In this document: positions 25,479-33,265 of the stretch, piece by piece
How positions within the stretch are numbered: position 1 is the first letter of the stretch
How the letters are laid out: each line of letters starts with the position of its first letter
Virus record (IMG/VR): IMGVR_UViG_3300032220_000699
Coordinates: 124,001 to 188,000 of that record
Origin: a virus
DNA: 64,000 bases
Strand: one strand, 5' to 3'
The notes under the pieces: generated by a model
Told to the model about the DNA's origin: nothing
Seen by the model: only the letters and a program-made list of their open reading frames with translations
Database searches by the model: none
Position numbers and translations under genes: made by a program

Positions 25479-27185
25479 CTACTCATCCAGGTATTTATCG
25501 ATCTCAAGCATATTAGGCATACCGAACATTACATGAAAATATTCCAGCATGTTCGCGTTACCTAAACAAATACTTAAGTTCATTTCTCTAAAGGTATCCT
25601 CTCGAACACCTTCAATCTTAATAATTTCATTAACACAAGTTTCTTTAGATACATTACCTACTTGTGTACAAGAAGGATATGCAGCTGTGGCATCCTGGTC
25701 ACAAACAACACCACGCATGTTAGTTACAACATCCGGATATTCTTCAAGACACTTAAGACCTTCGGCTAATAATAAGTTCTGAGGAAGAAGTTGAATCCAA
25801 CCTTTTAAGTCAAGAGTATTATACTTCTTGACATCGTATTCATCGTCTTCTTCTTCATCATCATCTGTTTCTATACTATCTGCTTCTAACTCTTCTTCTG
25901 GTTTAGCTTGTTTAGGAACAGTACCAATAACACGATTACGTTCTAAACCAAATAAGAAAAGTGCATCAACAATCTTTTTAGGATTCGAATTGAACTTAGC
26001 AAAGTCAGTAATCGCTGCAAAGGAAGGAAGTGAACTTTTCAAATCCTTAATCTTCTCGTCGAGTTCCAACATTCCGAGACAATCGTAAAAGTTATAGACA
26101 ATATATTCAACAGGATAATTTTCCTGCATAAAGATATGCCACTTTTCTCCTGAATAAGCGTCAGCTTCTTTAAACTTTAACTTGCCACCGATCTCTTCTT
26201 TCTTGAGAATAGCATCAAGTGCGTAACTAGGTTCTTCTTGTTTAGCCATACGAAGTTGACGATAAACACACATTGCGTCAATAACGTAGAACTTAGAAGT
26301 AGATGTAAGAGTATGCCACTGAAGAGATGGATTAATTGGTTTAACCACACCAGAGGCTGTAACTTTCTTTTTGATACCTTGTTTATATCGACAAATACGA
26401 TATTTACGAGGAACAGATTTATCACAGATAACATCAACAGGATTGACGTTCTTTTCTTTAAGACGTTCTAGAATTCGCGGTATGTCGAAGTCCATGTTCC
26501 AAATTGCTAGAAAGTCAGGACCCCACTCATTTGCAACTTCAAAAACATCTGTTAACAAATCAACTTCATTATCAAATGTTCTTACAGTGATATCAAAATC
26601 TTTATACTTAGGGATATAGTAATCAACTGCGTCATGAACACGTTTATCAAGATTACTAACATTCTTAACAAACCTACTTAGAACAGACGAGTGAATTCTA
26701 TTACCAAAACAAATGGTGGCAATAATAACTTCTCGAGTAGCAATATCTGTTTCAATATCGAATGCAGAGACTTTATAATTCGATTGAACAAAATCATTGC
26801 GTTTTAAACTTGTATACTTAATCAATGATGTTGACGTAATGTCATAACCATAGACATAAGGGGAATTTTTAATCTCATCGGGTTTGCTAGCCATCCAAGG
26901 TGAACCAAGCAAACCAGCGACAGCTTTGTTAATGTCAGACTGAATGACATCCTGTCGCATAAGACGATCAACTTCTTCAAACTCTTTCTTTTCTTTATGA
27001 TTACGAAAAGCTTGTTGCGTTACCCAAATAGGACGTTTAAAGTCTTTTGTTAAAAAAGTTTGTGGTTCTGTTGATCCATCTGCATAAGTAATTTGCTGCT
27101 TTACGTAATGCATATCTTCCCGGAAGTCTGTCCTAGGGATATGTATTGCAAAACGTATTTCTTTCTTTACAATGTCTTTAGCCAT
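25479..27185 (-). CDS. Family B DNA polymerase, N-terminal half (exonuclease plus motif A)
   Basis: 568 residues. The 3'-5' exonuclease motifs are complete: Exo I D143-I-E145 in AFDIETD, Exo II N230-M-D-F-D234, Exo III Y364-N-F-Y-D368. An acidic linker (about 429-450) follows. Polymerase motif A is D498-A-T-A-A-Y-P-S505, equivalent to DxxSLYPS. The chain stops about 60 residues later at NMLEIDKYLDE. Motifs B and C are missing here and lie on the other strand at 62358..64000, so the enzyme must be assembled from two polypeptides. Stop and start ends show no intein signature. Followed by a GC-richer 110-base 3' region. MazG-like and small genes lie upstream on the same strand. Confidence 0.9.
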   Translation of the reverse strand: MAKDIVKKEIRFAIHIPRTDFREDMHYVKQQITYADGSTEPQTFLTKDFKRPIWVTQQAFRNHKEKKEFEEVDRLMRQDVIQSDINKAVAGLLGSPWMASKPDEIKNSPYVYGYDITSTSLIKYTSLKRNDFVQSNYKVSAFDIETDIATREVIIATICFGNRIHSSVLSRFVKNVSNLDKRVHDAVDYYIPKYKDFDITVRTFDNEVDLLTDVFEVANEWGPDFLAIWNMDFDIPRILERLKEKNVNPVDVICDKSVPRKYRICRYKQGIKKKVTASGVVKPINPSLQWHTLTSTSKFYVIDAMCVYRQLRMAKQEEPSYALDAILKKEEIGGKLKFKEADAYSGEKWHIFMQENYPVEYIVYNFYDCLGMLELDEKIKDLKSSLPSFAAITDFAKFNSNPKKIVDALFLFGLERNRVIGTVPKQAKPEEELEADSIETDDDEEEDDEYDVKKYNTLDLKGWIQLLPQNLLLAEGLKCLEEYPDVVTNMRGVVCDQDATAAYPSCTQVGNVSKETCVNEIIKIEGVREDTFREMNLSICLGNANMLEYFHVMFGMPNMLEIDKYLDE

Positions 27186-27192
27186 ATGTCAC

Positions 27193-27468
27193 CTATGTTA
27201 GAACCAGACCTGTTTCACAATCTATTATTAAAGTATAGGTATCATACTTATCGAGTTTTTCACTTACTCTATTTAATATTCTTTCTTTATTTAAATTCAT
27301 TTGTGTTACTATAATAGAAGTGGCTGCTAATACATCAGCAATTTCTTCTTCTAATTTTAATATATTTTTATCTTTAGGTTTAATGATAGTCTTACAAGTG
27401 ATATGTTGTAGTTCACCACACTCTTCAGCTAACTTAACTAGGTTAAAAGTTTTACTGAGTTTCTTCAT
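27193..27468 (-). CDS. MazG-like nucleotide pyrophosphohydrolase
   Basis: 91 residues. All-alpha MazG/NTP-PPase pattern: L-A-E15-E16-C-G-E19-L-Q-H followed by L-E-E-E-I-A-D45-V-L-A, the E-x-x-E ... E-x-x-D magnesium-binding arrangement of the family. Single-domain length is normal for phage MazG. Would hydrolyse NTPs or dNTPs, or alarmones as proposed for other phage MazG proteins, to the monophosphate. Start ATG at 27468 overlaps the stop of 27465..27647 by four bases; the polymerase N-half follows 7 bases after its stop. Confidence 0.82.
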   Translation of the reverse strand: MKKLSKTFNLVKLAEECGELQHITCKTIIKPKDKNILKLEEEIADVLAATSIIVTQMNLNKERILNRVSEKLDKYDTYTLIIDCETGLVLT

Positions 27469-27647
27469 CTATAAACTCTGTTCATCATCAAATGACCTTC
27501 AATATCAAATACTTCATATTCAAGACCATTGTAAACAATCTTTAATTTATCTTTAGCTTTAGCTTGGACATGAAATCCATTTATATGATATTCTTTATTT
27601 ACAATATTAACTTGAACAGGGGTCTTATTGGTGACATCAGACGACAT
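27465..27647 (-). CDS. Small hypothetical protein
   Basis: 60 residues, start ATG at 27647, overlapping the 27637..27876 gene by 11 bases and the MazG-like gene by four. Beta-rich pattern (VQVNIVNKEYHINGFHVQAK then KLKIVYNGLEYEVFDIEGH). No family recognised. The tight overlaps on both sides support it as a real coupled gene. Confidence 0.65.
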   Translation of the reverse strand: MSSDVTNKTPVQVNIVNKEYHINGFHVQAKAKDKLKIVYNGLEYEVFDIEGHLMMNRVYR

Positions 27648-27876
27648 CTAAAGCCTCCTTTGTCCACTTAACATGGTTGCGATAGTACACAATCCAAAAT
27701 GCAATGTTCATTGGTAAAAAACCCCAGGTAGCTGTGGTAACAATCCAAACTAACCAAAAGAACTGATTAAACAAACCAAGTAACCATGCCTTAGGATGTT
27801 TATTTCCAGTAAGAACAGCCATGTAAATTGTTATAGCGCTAAGTATCCATGGCAGTATAGTCTCAATGAACCACAT
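27637..27876 (-). CDS. Small inner-membrane protein
   Basis: 79 residues from the ATG at 27876 (MWFIETILPWILSAITIYMA), eight bases after GGAG. The longer frame would use a TTG inside the ribosome site. Three hydrophobic segments: about 2-20, 30-47 and 50-66 (WLLGLFNQFFWLVWIV, then WGFLPMNIAFWIVYY), ending in a basic tail. The GNKHPKAWLLG...W motif is reminiscent of PnuC-type or other small phage membrane proteins. Function uncertain. Confidence 0.7.
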   Translation of the reverse strand: MWFIETILPWILSAITIYMAVLTGNKHPKAWLLGLFNQFFWLVWIVTTATWGFLPMNIAFWIVYYRNHVKWTKEALDVV

Positions 27877-27926
27877 GAGAATCTCCAATTTATAATCATC
27901 CCATTTCTATAAAAATAAAAAAAAAA

Positions 27927-27948
27927 AGAAGAGACTTCGGTCTCTTCT
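27927..27948 (-). terminator. Terminator after gene 27959..28174
   Basis: Nine-base stem AGAAGAGAC / GTCTCTTCT with a four-base loop; the minus-strand tail is TTTTTTTTTATTTTTA. Confidence 0.92.
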
Positions 27949-27958
27949 TAGTTTATTG

Positions 27959-28174
27959 TTAAGCGCTATCTTCTTTACGCCGTTTAAATTCGCAAAGACT
28001 TATTACGGTCATGGTTTCTTCCAAATCCAATATATCCTGGTGTGATTTACCATCTAACTTGTCATACCAGACAGTTAGAAATAATAAAAACATACCACCG
28101 GTTAACAAGGACATAAAGATAAAATAATATCCGTAATACATCAAAGCGGTTTCAATCAAGTAAAACATTGACAC
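27959..28174 (-). CDS. Small membrane protein
   Basis: 71 residues, start ATG at 28174 behind AAAGGAGTT. One or two hydrophobic segments cover residues 4-36 (YYFIFMSLLTGGMFLLFLTV), then a charged cytoplasmic tail ending in KRRKEDSA. Single-gene unit between a TTACATATATA-type element and its own terminator. An early membrane-acting factor is possible. Family unknown. Confidence 0.7.
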   Translation of the reverse strand: MSMFYLIETALMYYGYYFIFMSLLTGGMFLLFLTVWYDKLDGKSHQDILDLEETMTVISLCEFKRRKEDSA

Positions 28175-28198
28175 AACTCCTTTCTGTTTAAGTCAGAT

Positions 28199-28227
28199 AC
28201 TATATATGTTATTCAAAAAATTCCCAT
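28199..28227 (-). promoter_or_regulatory. TATATAGT promoter-like element with overlapping ATTTTTTGA
   Basis: Minus strand has ATTTTTTGAATAACATATATAG: the ATTTTTTGA motif (28213..28221) runs straight into a TATAGT minus-10-like box. The minus-35 match at normal spacing is poor. About 25 bases before the start codon at 28174. Confidence 0.45.
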
Positions 28228-28445
28228 TAACTTACTTCATCAAACTTCTCACAAAACTCGTCAGTGTTTCTAACATATACATCATTAGGTAATAATAGTC
28301 TTATAATAACTGCTCTAAACTTAGTAAACCAACTTTGTTTTTTGGTATATATAATAGCTTTTTCATTTCTACGATCATTATTACAATCTGTACAAATAGT
28401 TATAACTTCATATAAATTACCATGTTTTTTATTACGGTATGACAT
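28227..28445 (-). CDS. Small hypothetical protein with C-x-x-C pair
   Basis: 72 residues from the ATG at 28445 (MSYRNKKHGNLYEVITICTD), ribosome site AAGGAATAAG. The extra upstream in-frame codons to 28481 overlap the terminator of the preceding unit and are rejected. Contains ICTDCNNDRRN, one C-x-x-C, and a basic hydrophobic middle (FTKFRAVIIRLLLPND). Function unknown. Confidence 0.62.
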   Translation of the reverse strand: MSYRNKKHGNLYEVITICTDCNNDRRNEKAIIYTKKQSWFTKFRAVIIRLLLPNDVYVRNTDEFCEKFDEVS

Positions 28446-28465
28446 CTTATTCCTTTTCATGAAAA

Positions 28466-28491
28466 GATACCACTGGATCACCAGTGGTATC
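28466..28491 (-). terminator. Terminator after frameshift extension
   Basis: Eleven-base stem GATACCACTGG / CCAGTGGTATC with a four-base loop, ending five bases past the stop at 28496; tail TTTTCATG on the minus strand. Its position shows that transcription is meant to run through the frameshifted 3' part. Confidence 0.85.
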
Positions 28492-28495
28492 TTCT

Positions 28496-30510
28496 TTAGT
28501 CCGGAATATCCGGAGCTTTAGGTTTAGCATTTTCAAGATCTTTAAGAACCTGTTCATTAACACGATTCTTTTTCTTATCTACTTCATCAACAACACGAAG
28601 CATCTCGATAATTTCAAACTTAGGACGATTCAAGAAATCATCAAAAGACATTCCTAGTTTCTTCCCAAGTTCTTTCATGATAAATGTAGAGAGATAACCA
28701 TCCCAAAGAAAATCTTTAAGATAGTTCTCAGCAGGATTAAATTGAACTAGAGCTAACGGATTACTTGTAGTTGTGTGGTCACAAATACCAAATGTTGTCT
28801 CGTAGAGTTCAATAAAGAGCTGACGGCCGTAGACATAATTCGGGATCTTAGAACTTTTAATTGTTGCTAAGGTTTCTCGAATAAATCGATCGAAATCGAC
28901 TTGATGACCAAAGCCGTAACCAGCTATATATCTTAGACTTCCCTCTCCATTATTTTCGAGATACGGAGAGTAATCAATGTAAAAAAAAGGTTCATTACGT
29001 CCAGAGGAATGACACTGGTCATATGCTCAGCAACGTTCTCATCATTCTGAGGAAATCCACAGTTAGGACACTTATAGTCAGGAATACCTACCAGACCAAT
29101 CGTCGTACTAGACTTGAACTCAAGAATCTTATTTGTGATAGATGTACGAAGTGTATCGTCAGCCGAGAAGACTTCCAGCACTTCATTAATCGTAGGACGA
29201 TCTGTGATAATGTTTTCATCAATTTCGATGTAATCGATGAAGTGACTAAATTGACGCAGAATCGAAGAACGAACATATTGATCAAGAAGTTGAGTCTTAG
29301 CTTCAGCCTCGTCACCTTCTTCAACAATAAATGAATCAATAGCAGAATTGATCTTGTTAACCCATGTCAGACCGTCTGCAGTATATTCAGCAAATGTCGG
29401 AATACGAAGTTTAAACTTGATCGATTCATTAACCTTAAATTCTGTACTGGACACACGAACATGTTCAGCAATAAACTTACGATAATGTTCGGCTGTAAGT
29501 GTATTAGGACGATTCTCAGTCATGATAAGCTTTTGTGCTTCGGTCAGACTGTTATTGTCAACCCACAACAGCTTACACATGTTAAGAACAGCCTTAACAG
29601 CGTGAGTACATTGTTCAACGTTGTTTACACAAGCCCGCTGATAATCAAACCCGTTAGGATAGATAGTTGCAGCAAATCCCCATGCGAGAATAGGGAAATC
29701 ATGTATAAGTACATATTTGTCCAGGTCATTTTTAGTAATGTCCTTATTGTTTGTATTGTGCACATGTTTCATGATGAAGTCAAACAACTTCATATTAACA
29801 TATACAGAGAAGTTGGTCAGTGTCAAACCAAGGGTAGAACGACCAATTGCAATCTTCTCTTTAAAGATTCCATTGTAGAAATCGATAAGATCTTTTTCAG
29901 CAGGCGGTTTAATGGTTACCCAAATACCTGAATGCGGAAGAGGAACAGAAAGAACATCACCAAGACCAAGTGCTTTGGAAACTTTAAGAACAGCCATAGC
30001 ACCCTTAAGTTCACCATCAGCTTGTTTCATTTTAAGCGAACTAATAGTTTTCAATTCGCCTTCTTTGGTTTCTACACCTTGATCAAAACGAGAATTTTCA
30101 TCGAAGAAACGATCTTGATAAATACCACCAGGAGTCTGGTAATCAATACCTTCTTCATTAATCTTTCGCCATTCTTTAAGATCAGGACGATTACCATCAA
30201 GTTCAAGATGCTTAAATTCCTGGATCTTTTTATTAAAGTTTAATACTCCCAAAGATGGAAGAGAAAATCTCCAGACAAATTTGGTTGGATCATAGTTATC
30301 ACTACTCCAGTCAGAAGTAAGTTTTGCGTTAGGCTTCTTGACTGTTTGTTGTGGAACAGGCTCTTGCACTTGAGGTTGTTGATCTACGACAGTATCTGGT
30401 TCAGCTGTAACTGTCGTAGATTGTTCTACAGGCGAAGCTTCAGGTTCAATATTAAAGGTCGGTTCATCTTCACCGGGATTAGCCGGCAAAGCGTCAATTG
30501 GTTCAGACAT
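28496..30510 (-). CDS. Baseplate/tail assembly protein, long form made by -1 frameshift
   Basis: At 28981..28988 the minus strand has a run of eight T (C-CTT-TTT-TTT-ACA in the frame of the 28933..30510 gene). A -1 slip there joins that frame after MNLFF to an open frame of 161 codons ending at 28496 (YIDYSPYLENNGEGSLRYIA and onward). The downstream frame has no ATG, GTG or TTG between its upstream stop and an internal ATG at 28678, so it cannot be started on its own over its first 100 codons. Yet it reads as normal protein throughout, and a terminator follows it. Product about 670 residues. Alternative: a homopolymer sequencing error, which would make this simply one gene. Confidence 0.65.
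28933..30510 (-). CDS. Baseplate/tail assembly protein, short form with zinc motif
   Basis: 525 residues from the ATG at 30510 (MSEPIDALPANPG), spaced eight bases from AAGGTG. The ATG at 30516 is too close to it. Residues 1-75 are a Pro/Glu/Gln-rich disordered lead. The body is a helical domain with a beta part (PHSGIWVTIKPPAEKDLIDF, LGLTLTNFSVYVNMKLFDFI). Near the C-terminus lies CPNCGFPQND, half of a zinc ribbon; small cysteine motifs of this kind occur at the ends of T4 gp26-like baseplate hub proteins. The 0-frame ends 16 codons after the T8 run. Overlaps 30503..31039 by eight bases. Confidence 0.75.
   Translation of the reverse strand: MSEPIDALPANPGEDEPTFNIEPEASPVEQSTTVTAEPDTVVDQQPQVQEPVPQQTVKKPNAKLTSDWSSDNYDPTKFVWRFSLPSLGVLNFNKKIQEFKHLELDGNRPDLKEWRKINEEGIDYQTPGGIYQDRFFDENSRFDQGVETKEGELKTISSLKMKQADGELKGAMAVLKVSKALGLGDVLSVPLPHSGIWVTIKPPAEKDLIDFYNGIFKEKIAIGRSTLGLTLTNFSVYVNMKLFDFIMKHVHNTNNKDITKNDLDKYVLIHDFPILAWGFAATIYPNGFDYQRACVNNVEQCTHAVKAVLNMCKLLWVDNNSLTEAQKLIMTENRPNTLTAEHYRKFIAEHVRVSSTEFKVNESIKFKLRIPTFAEYTADGLTWVNKINSAIDSFIVEEGDEAEAKTQLLDQYVRSSILRQFSHFIDYIEIDENIITDRPTINEVLEVFSADDTLRTSITNKILEFKSSTTIGLVGIPDYKCPNCGFPQNDENVAEHMTSVIPLDVMNLFFTLITLRISKIMEREV
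28981..28988 (-). promoter_or_regulatory. Putative -1 ribosomal frameshift site (T8)
   Basis: Minus-strand CCTTTTTTTTACA. In the upstream frame the codons are CTT TTT TTT, so both the P and A site tRNAs (Phe) can re-pair after a one-base backward slip. This resembles the T-TTT-TTG slippery site of the P2 gpE/gpE-E' tail genes. Confidence 0.6.
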
Positions 30511-31039
30511 TTTCATCACCTTTCTGTTCTGCACCAGCTGGAGGTGTTGCAGATTCAACCACATTTACAGGAATGATTTCAGTGACAGTCATCATCAAAT
30601 CACCCAGTGTCGGAGTGATAAGTGTAGCCAATTCAGAGAACAACGATTGGTATTGAATAGCGATACGATTATAGTTATTGAAATCAGTCATCGTTTCAAT
30701 ACGACCTGACAAATGTTCATGAAGAACACGAATGTCTTTAACCTTGAAACTAAAGTTATTGATATCGCTAAAGAACAATTCAACAACTTTATTAAAATGA
30801 TCTGCCTTATCACCCAAGTTTTGGATAATCGCAGGGTTAGTGATAACTTCTTGAACTTGTGCAATAAATTGTACAATCTGACTACCGAGATCTTCTTTTA
30901 GCTTATTCAGATCTTCCCAAGAATATTCAGATGTTTTCAAGAATTCTTCGTCATGAGAAGTATCTATGCTGAAGCCAGTTTGAATAGCATGGTCAATTTC
31001 TCTAACAATTTGTTTCTTTTCTAATTTATCAGCGTTCAT
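30503..31039 (-). CDS. Baseplate-operon helical protein
   Basis: 178 residues from the ATG at 31039 (MNADKLEKKQIVREIDHAIQ). The frame extends to 31078 but without a ribosome site. Helical with a coiled-coil look across 40-140, and a Pro/Ala tail. Overlaps the start of the baseplate gene 28933..30510 by eight bases, so the two are coupled. Probably a partner or chaperone of that protein. Family not recognised. Confidence 0.68.
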   Translation of the reverse strand: MNADKLEKKQIVREIDHAIQTGFSIDTSHDEEFLKTSEYSWEDLNKLKEDLGSQIVQFIAQVQEVITNPAIIQNLGDKADHFNKVVELFFSDINNFSFKVKDIRVLHEHLSGRIETMTDFNNYNRIAIQYQSLFSELATLITPTLGDLMMTVTEIIPVNVVESATPPAGAEQKGDENV

Positions 31040-31110
31040 TTTAGATACCCATGAAAAGTAGTGTGGTGAAATAATCATATAATACGAACATATAGTAAAA
31101 AAACAAAAAA

Positions 31111-31133
31111 GACTGGAGGGTAAACCTCCAGTC
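31111..31133 (-). terminator. Terminator after gene 31137..31964
   Basis: Nine-base stem GACTGGAGG / CCTCCAGTC with a five-base loop; minus-strand tail TTTTTTGTTTTTTTA. Confidence 0.92.
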
Positions 31134-31136
31134 CTC

Positions 31137-31964
31137 TTATAACGATGGGTTGATCATGCTTTGCAATAGACGATTGTATCTTGTCGTGTCGTTCATAAAT
31201 AGAACAGCACCTAAACGTTCCCGAAGGAAAGTATTGTAATCAGCTTCTGCCTCTGAATAGCTTTCCAGAATGCTTTTGAACATACCTAGATCCTGACCAG
31301 ATGCAAGATAACCACTGTTGACAGGGATGATAAGCTTATTGTAGATGTAAGCCTTAGCAGCTAATACACAAGCCATACTAACATCTTTATAACTTCTTGG
31401 TTGAATATTATTTAAGTTGCTATCATTCTCTAACAGAACTCTTAGACCAAAGTTTGTAAGAACACGGAAGTTAGCATAAACAAGAATAGTATTGTAACCA
31501 ACAATTTCTAAATGTGCGTTACTGAGAACACCTGATGGTGAAGCAGCGCTACCGATACGGTTAGCTACATTCATAACAGGATTCTCTTGCATGTAACCAA
31601 TATTACCAAAACTATTACCAGATAACCCACCTTGACCAAATACACCAGCACCAGGCATTAGCGTAATATTCAAAGCAGAGATGATCTCTTTGTTCATTGT
31701 CAATTCAGGAGGAACCTGATAGACCGTATAAAAGTATTCATAGAAGCTAGGTTGAATATTATTTAACGGGATAATTAATTCAATACCACCCGTGATATTC
31801 ATATCGATCAAAACTCTCTTACGAAGAAGCTTGCGTAAGATTTTATCATCAACGGTATTCAGATTAACTGTCTCAGGTGCATCATCAATTGTAAATGCAG
31901 CATGCAATAGTTCTTGAGGAATCTGGTGTGTAATCTCGTTGATAGAGTAAATTAAAGCATTCAT
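31137..31964 (-). CDS. Virion-type protein of the baseplate/neck operon
   Basis: 275 residues from the ATG at 31964 (MNALIYSINEITHQIPQELL), AAGGAC upstream. The frame to 31991 has no ribosome site. A glycine/asparagine-rich loop at about 110-135 separates two domains. The C-terminal domain is helical (KDVSMACVLAAKAYIYNKLI). Flanked by terminators on both sides, with ATTTTTTGA 23 bases before the start. Probably a structural connector or tail protein; not identified. Confidence 0.7.
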   Translation of the reverse strand: MNALIYSINEITHQIPQELLHAAFTIDDAPETVNLNTVDDKILRKLLRKRVLIDMNITGGIELIIPLNNIQPSFYEYFYTVYQVPPELTMNKEIISALNITLMPGAGVFGQGGLSGNSFGNIGYMQENPVMNVANRIGSAASPSGVLSNAHLEIVGYNTILVYANFRVLTNFGLRVLLENDSNLNNIQPRSYKDVSMACVLAAKAYIYNKLIIPVNSGYLASGQDLGMFKSILESYSEAEADYNTFLRERLGAVLFMNDTTRYNRLLQSMINPSL

Positions 31965-31987
31965 CTCTATGTCCTTAATGTTATTAA

Positions 31988-31996
31988 TCAAAAAAT
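31988..31996 (-). promoter_or_regulatory. Candidate promoter motif ATTTTTTGA
   Basis: Minus-strand ATTTTTTGATTAAT, 23 bases before the start codon at 31964, directly abutting the terminator stem of the gene upstream. Confidence 0.45.
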
Positions 31997-32023
31997 GATC
32001 CAGTAGCGAAAGCTACTGGATCA
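31996..32023 (-). terminator. Terminator after gene 32033..32818
   Basis: Twelve-base perfect stem TGATCCAGTAGC / GCTACTGGATCA with a four-base loop; T6 tail on the minus strand. Confidence 0.92.
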
Positions 32024-32032
32024 TCTTATAAG

Positions 32033-32818
32033 TTATTGCTGTGCAGCTTCAGCTTCAACAGGCTGTTCAACAACAGATTCTGCCGGAGCAACTTCTTCAG
32101 CGACTTGAGTTTCTACAACAGGCTCAGCTTCAGAAGCCGGAAGTTCGTAGTCTTCTTCGTCGTCCGGATGTTCTGCATTACGCATACGTTCCAGAACTTC
32201 AGGAGACATAACCTTTTCCAGAACACCTTCCAGATAAACCATACCGGCCTTATCCTTGGTATCAACGAAGACAGAGAAGTCAGGTTCCTTACCTTCCTTA
32301 ACAGCCTTGATGATCAGCTCAGCGATGTCAATGATCAGAGCAGCATAGCTGGTAGCAATGCGCAGACCACTAGACTTCACAATGTGGTAAGAGATGAGAG
32401 TCTTATTCTCATCAAGAGCCTTAATTTCACGGATGATATCCGGATAAGACTTGATCTTGTTCCACGTCGCTTGACCAATGATGGCCTTGAAGTTCGGAAC
32501 GAACTTGTTGAAGATGCCGTTGGAGTCAGCATAAACCTTCAGGTTACGACCGGTCAGACGACGGATGGTGTCATCCAACGTTGACGAACGGACCCAATAC
32601 CACAGACTCAGGACAGAGTTGAACTTGCCGATGTGCTTGTAGTTGATAACCTTCAGGTAAGCAGGATCAAAGATCTTGCCAAGACGAGTTTCCGACTGAA
32701 TGCTGATATTGATGTGGTCTTCACCTTCCTTACCGAACTTATTCGGATTATTAAAAGGAGCGGTAGCGCGAAACTTCTTACGAAGATCCTTAAAATCCAT
32801 TTTCTTTTGTTGAGCCAT
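32033..32818 (-). CDS. Conserved-type phage protein with acidic tail
   Basis: 261 residues, start ATG at 32818. Globular domain about 25-215 (FNSVLSLWYWVRSSTLDDTI, then KVYADSNGIFNKFVPNFKAI). The last 40 residues are disordered and acidic, rich in E, A, V and P. Codon use is more GC-rich than its neighbours, suggesting high expression. No catalytic motif identified. Upstream in the same unit are 32830..33258 and the UvsX-like gene, so a DNA-related role is as likely as a structural one. Function unknown. Confidence 0.7.
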   Translation of the reverse strand: MAQQKKMDFKDLRKKFRATAPFNNPNKFGKEGEDHINISIQSETRLGKIFDPAYLKVINYKHIGKFNSVLSLWYWVRSSTLDDTIRRLTGRNLKVYADSNGIFNKFVPNFKAIIGQATWNKIKSYPDIIREIKALDENKTLISYHIVKSSGLRIATSYAALIIDIAELIIKAVKEGKEPDFSVFVDTKDKAGMVYLEGVLEKVMSPEVLERMRNAEHPDDEEDYELPASEAEPVVETQVAEEVAPAESVVEQPVEAEAAQQ

Positions 32819-32829
32819 TTTAAATTACC

Positions 32830-33258
32830 TCATGCTTGTTTAAAAAACAATTTGTTAACGATCGCAAAAATATACAAAGCCAGCAAGAATTTATTGTTTT
32901 CTAGGAATGATTGTAAGTCCTCCATGGAGTTAAACAAAAAGTCATCGATTGCTTCACGGTTAATAATCAAGTTCTGTTTTGTGACAGTGCGATTAACCGA
33001 TATCAATGACAGTATGTGTGATGTAAAAGCTTCGGTATCATTATATGTTACTAAGCTATAAATTTTTACTATGTCCAGATAAGAGAAACACTCTATCAAG
33101 AGTTCATTGCGATAACCAATTTCTTCAGCGACACCTTTTAAAGATTGTGCAAGAAGAAGGGTTGTGCTAGTTAACCCTTTCTCTTTAAGAAATCCAGCCA
33201 TTGCTGGAAAGTTATCATTTTGCTGCTCAAGCAAAATAAGAATGTTGTTGTCATCCAT
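32830..33258 (-). CDS. Hypothetical protein between UvsX-like and 32033 genes
   Basis: 142 residues from the ATG at 33258 (MDDNNILILLEQQNDNFPAM). The longer frame to 33306 overlaps the UvsX-like coding end and is rejected. Helical, C-terminus hydrophobic (FLENNKFLLALYIFAIVNKL). Eight bases separate it from the recombinase-like gene upstream. It could be an accessory factor of that protein; nothing in the sequence proves it. Confidence 0.66.
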   Translation of the reverse strand: MDDNNILILLEQQNDNFPAMAGFLKEKGLTSTTLLLAQSLKGVAEEIGYRNELLIECFSYLDIVKIYSLVTYNDTEAFTSHILSLISVNRTVTKQNLIINREAIDDFLFNSMEDLQSFLENNKFLLALYIFAIVNKLFFKQA

Positions 33259-33265
33259 ATTTATC

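Noticed and set aside
25479-25700. Intein or split-intein half at the polymerase break
   Set aside because: The N-half ends about 60 residues after motif A with no conserved Cys or His-Asn intein blocks, and the C-half starts directly with its own sequence.
28496-28678. Independent 60-residue gene starting at the ATG at 28678
   Set aside because: The frame continues open 100 codons upstream without another start, so the short version is more likely the end of the frameshifted protein.
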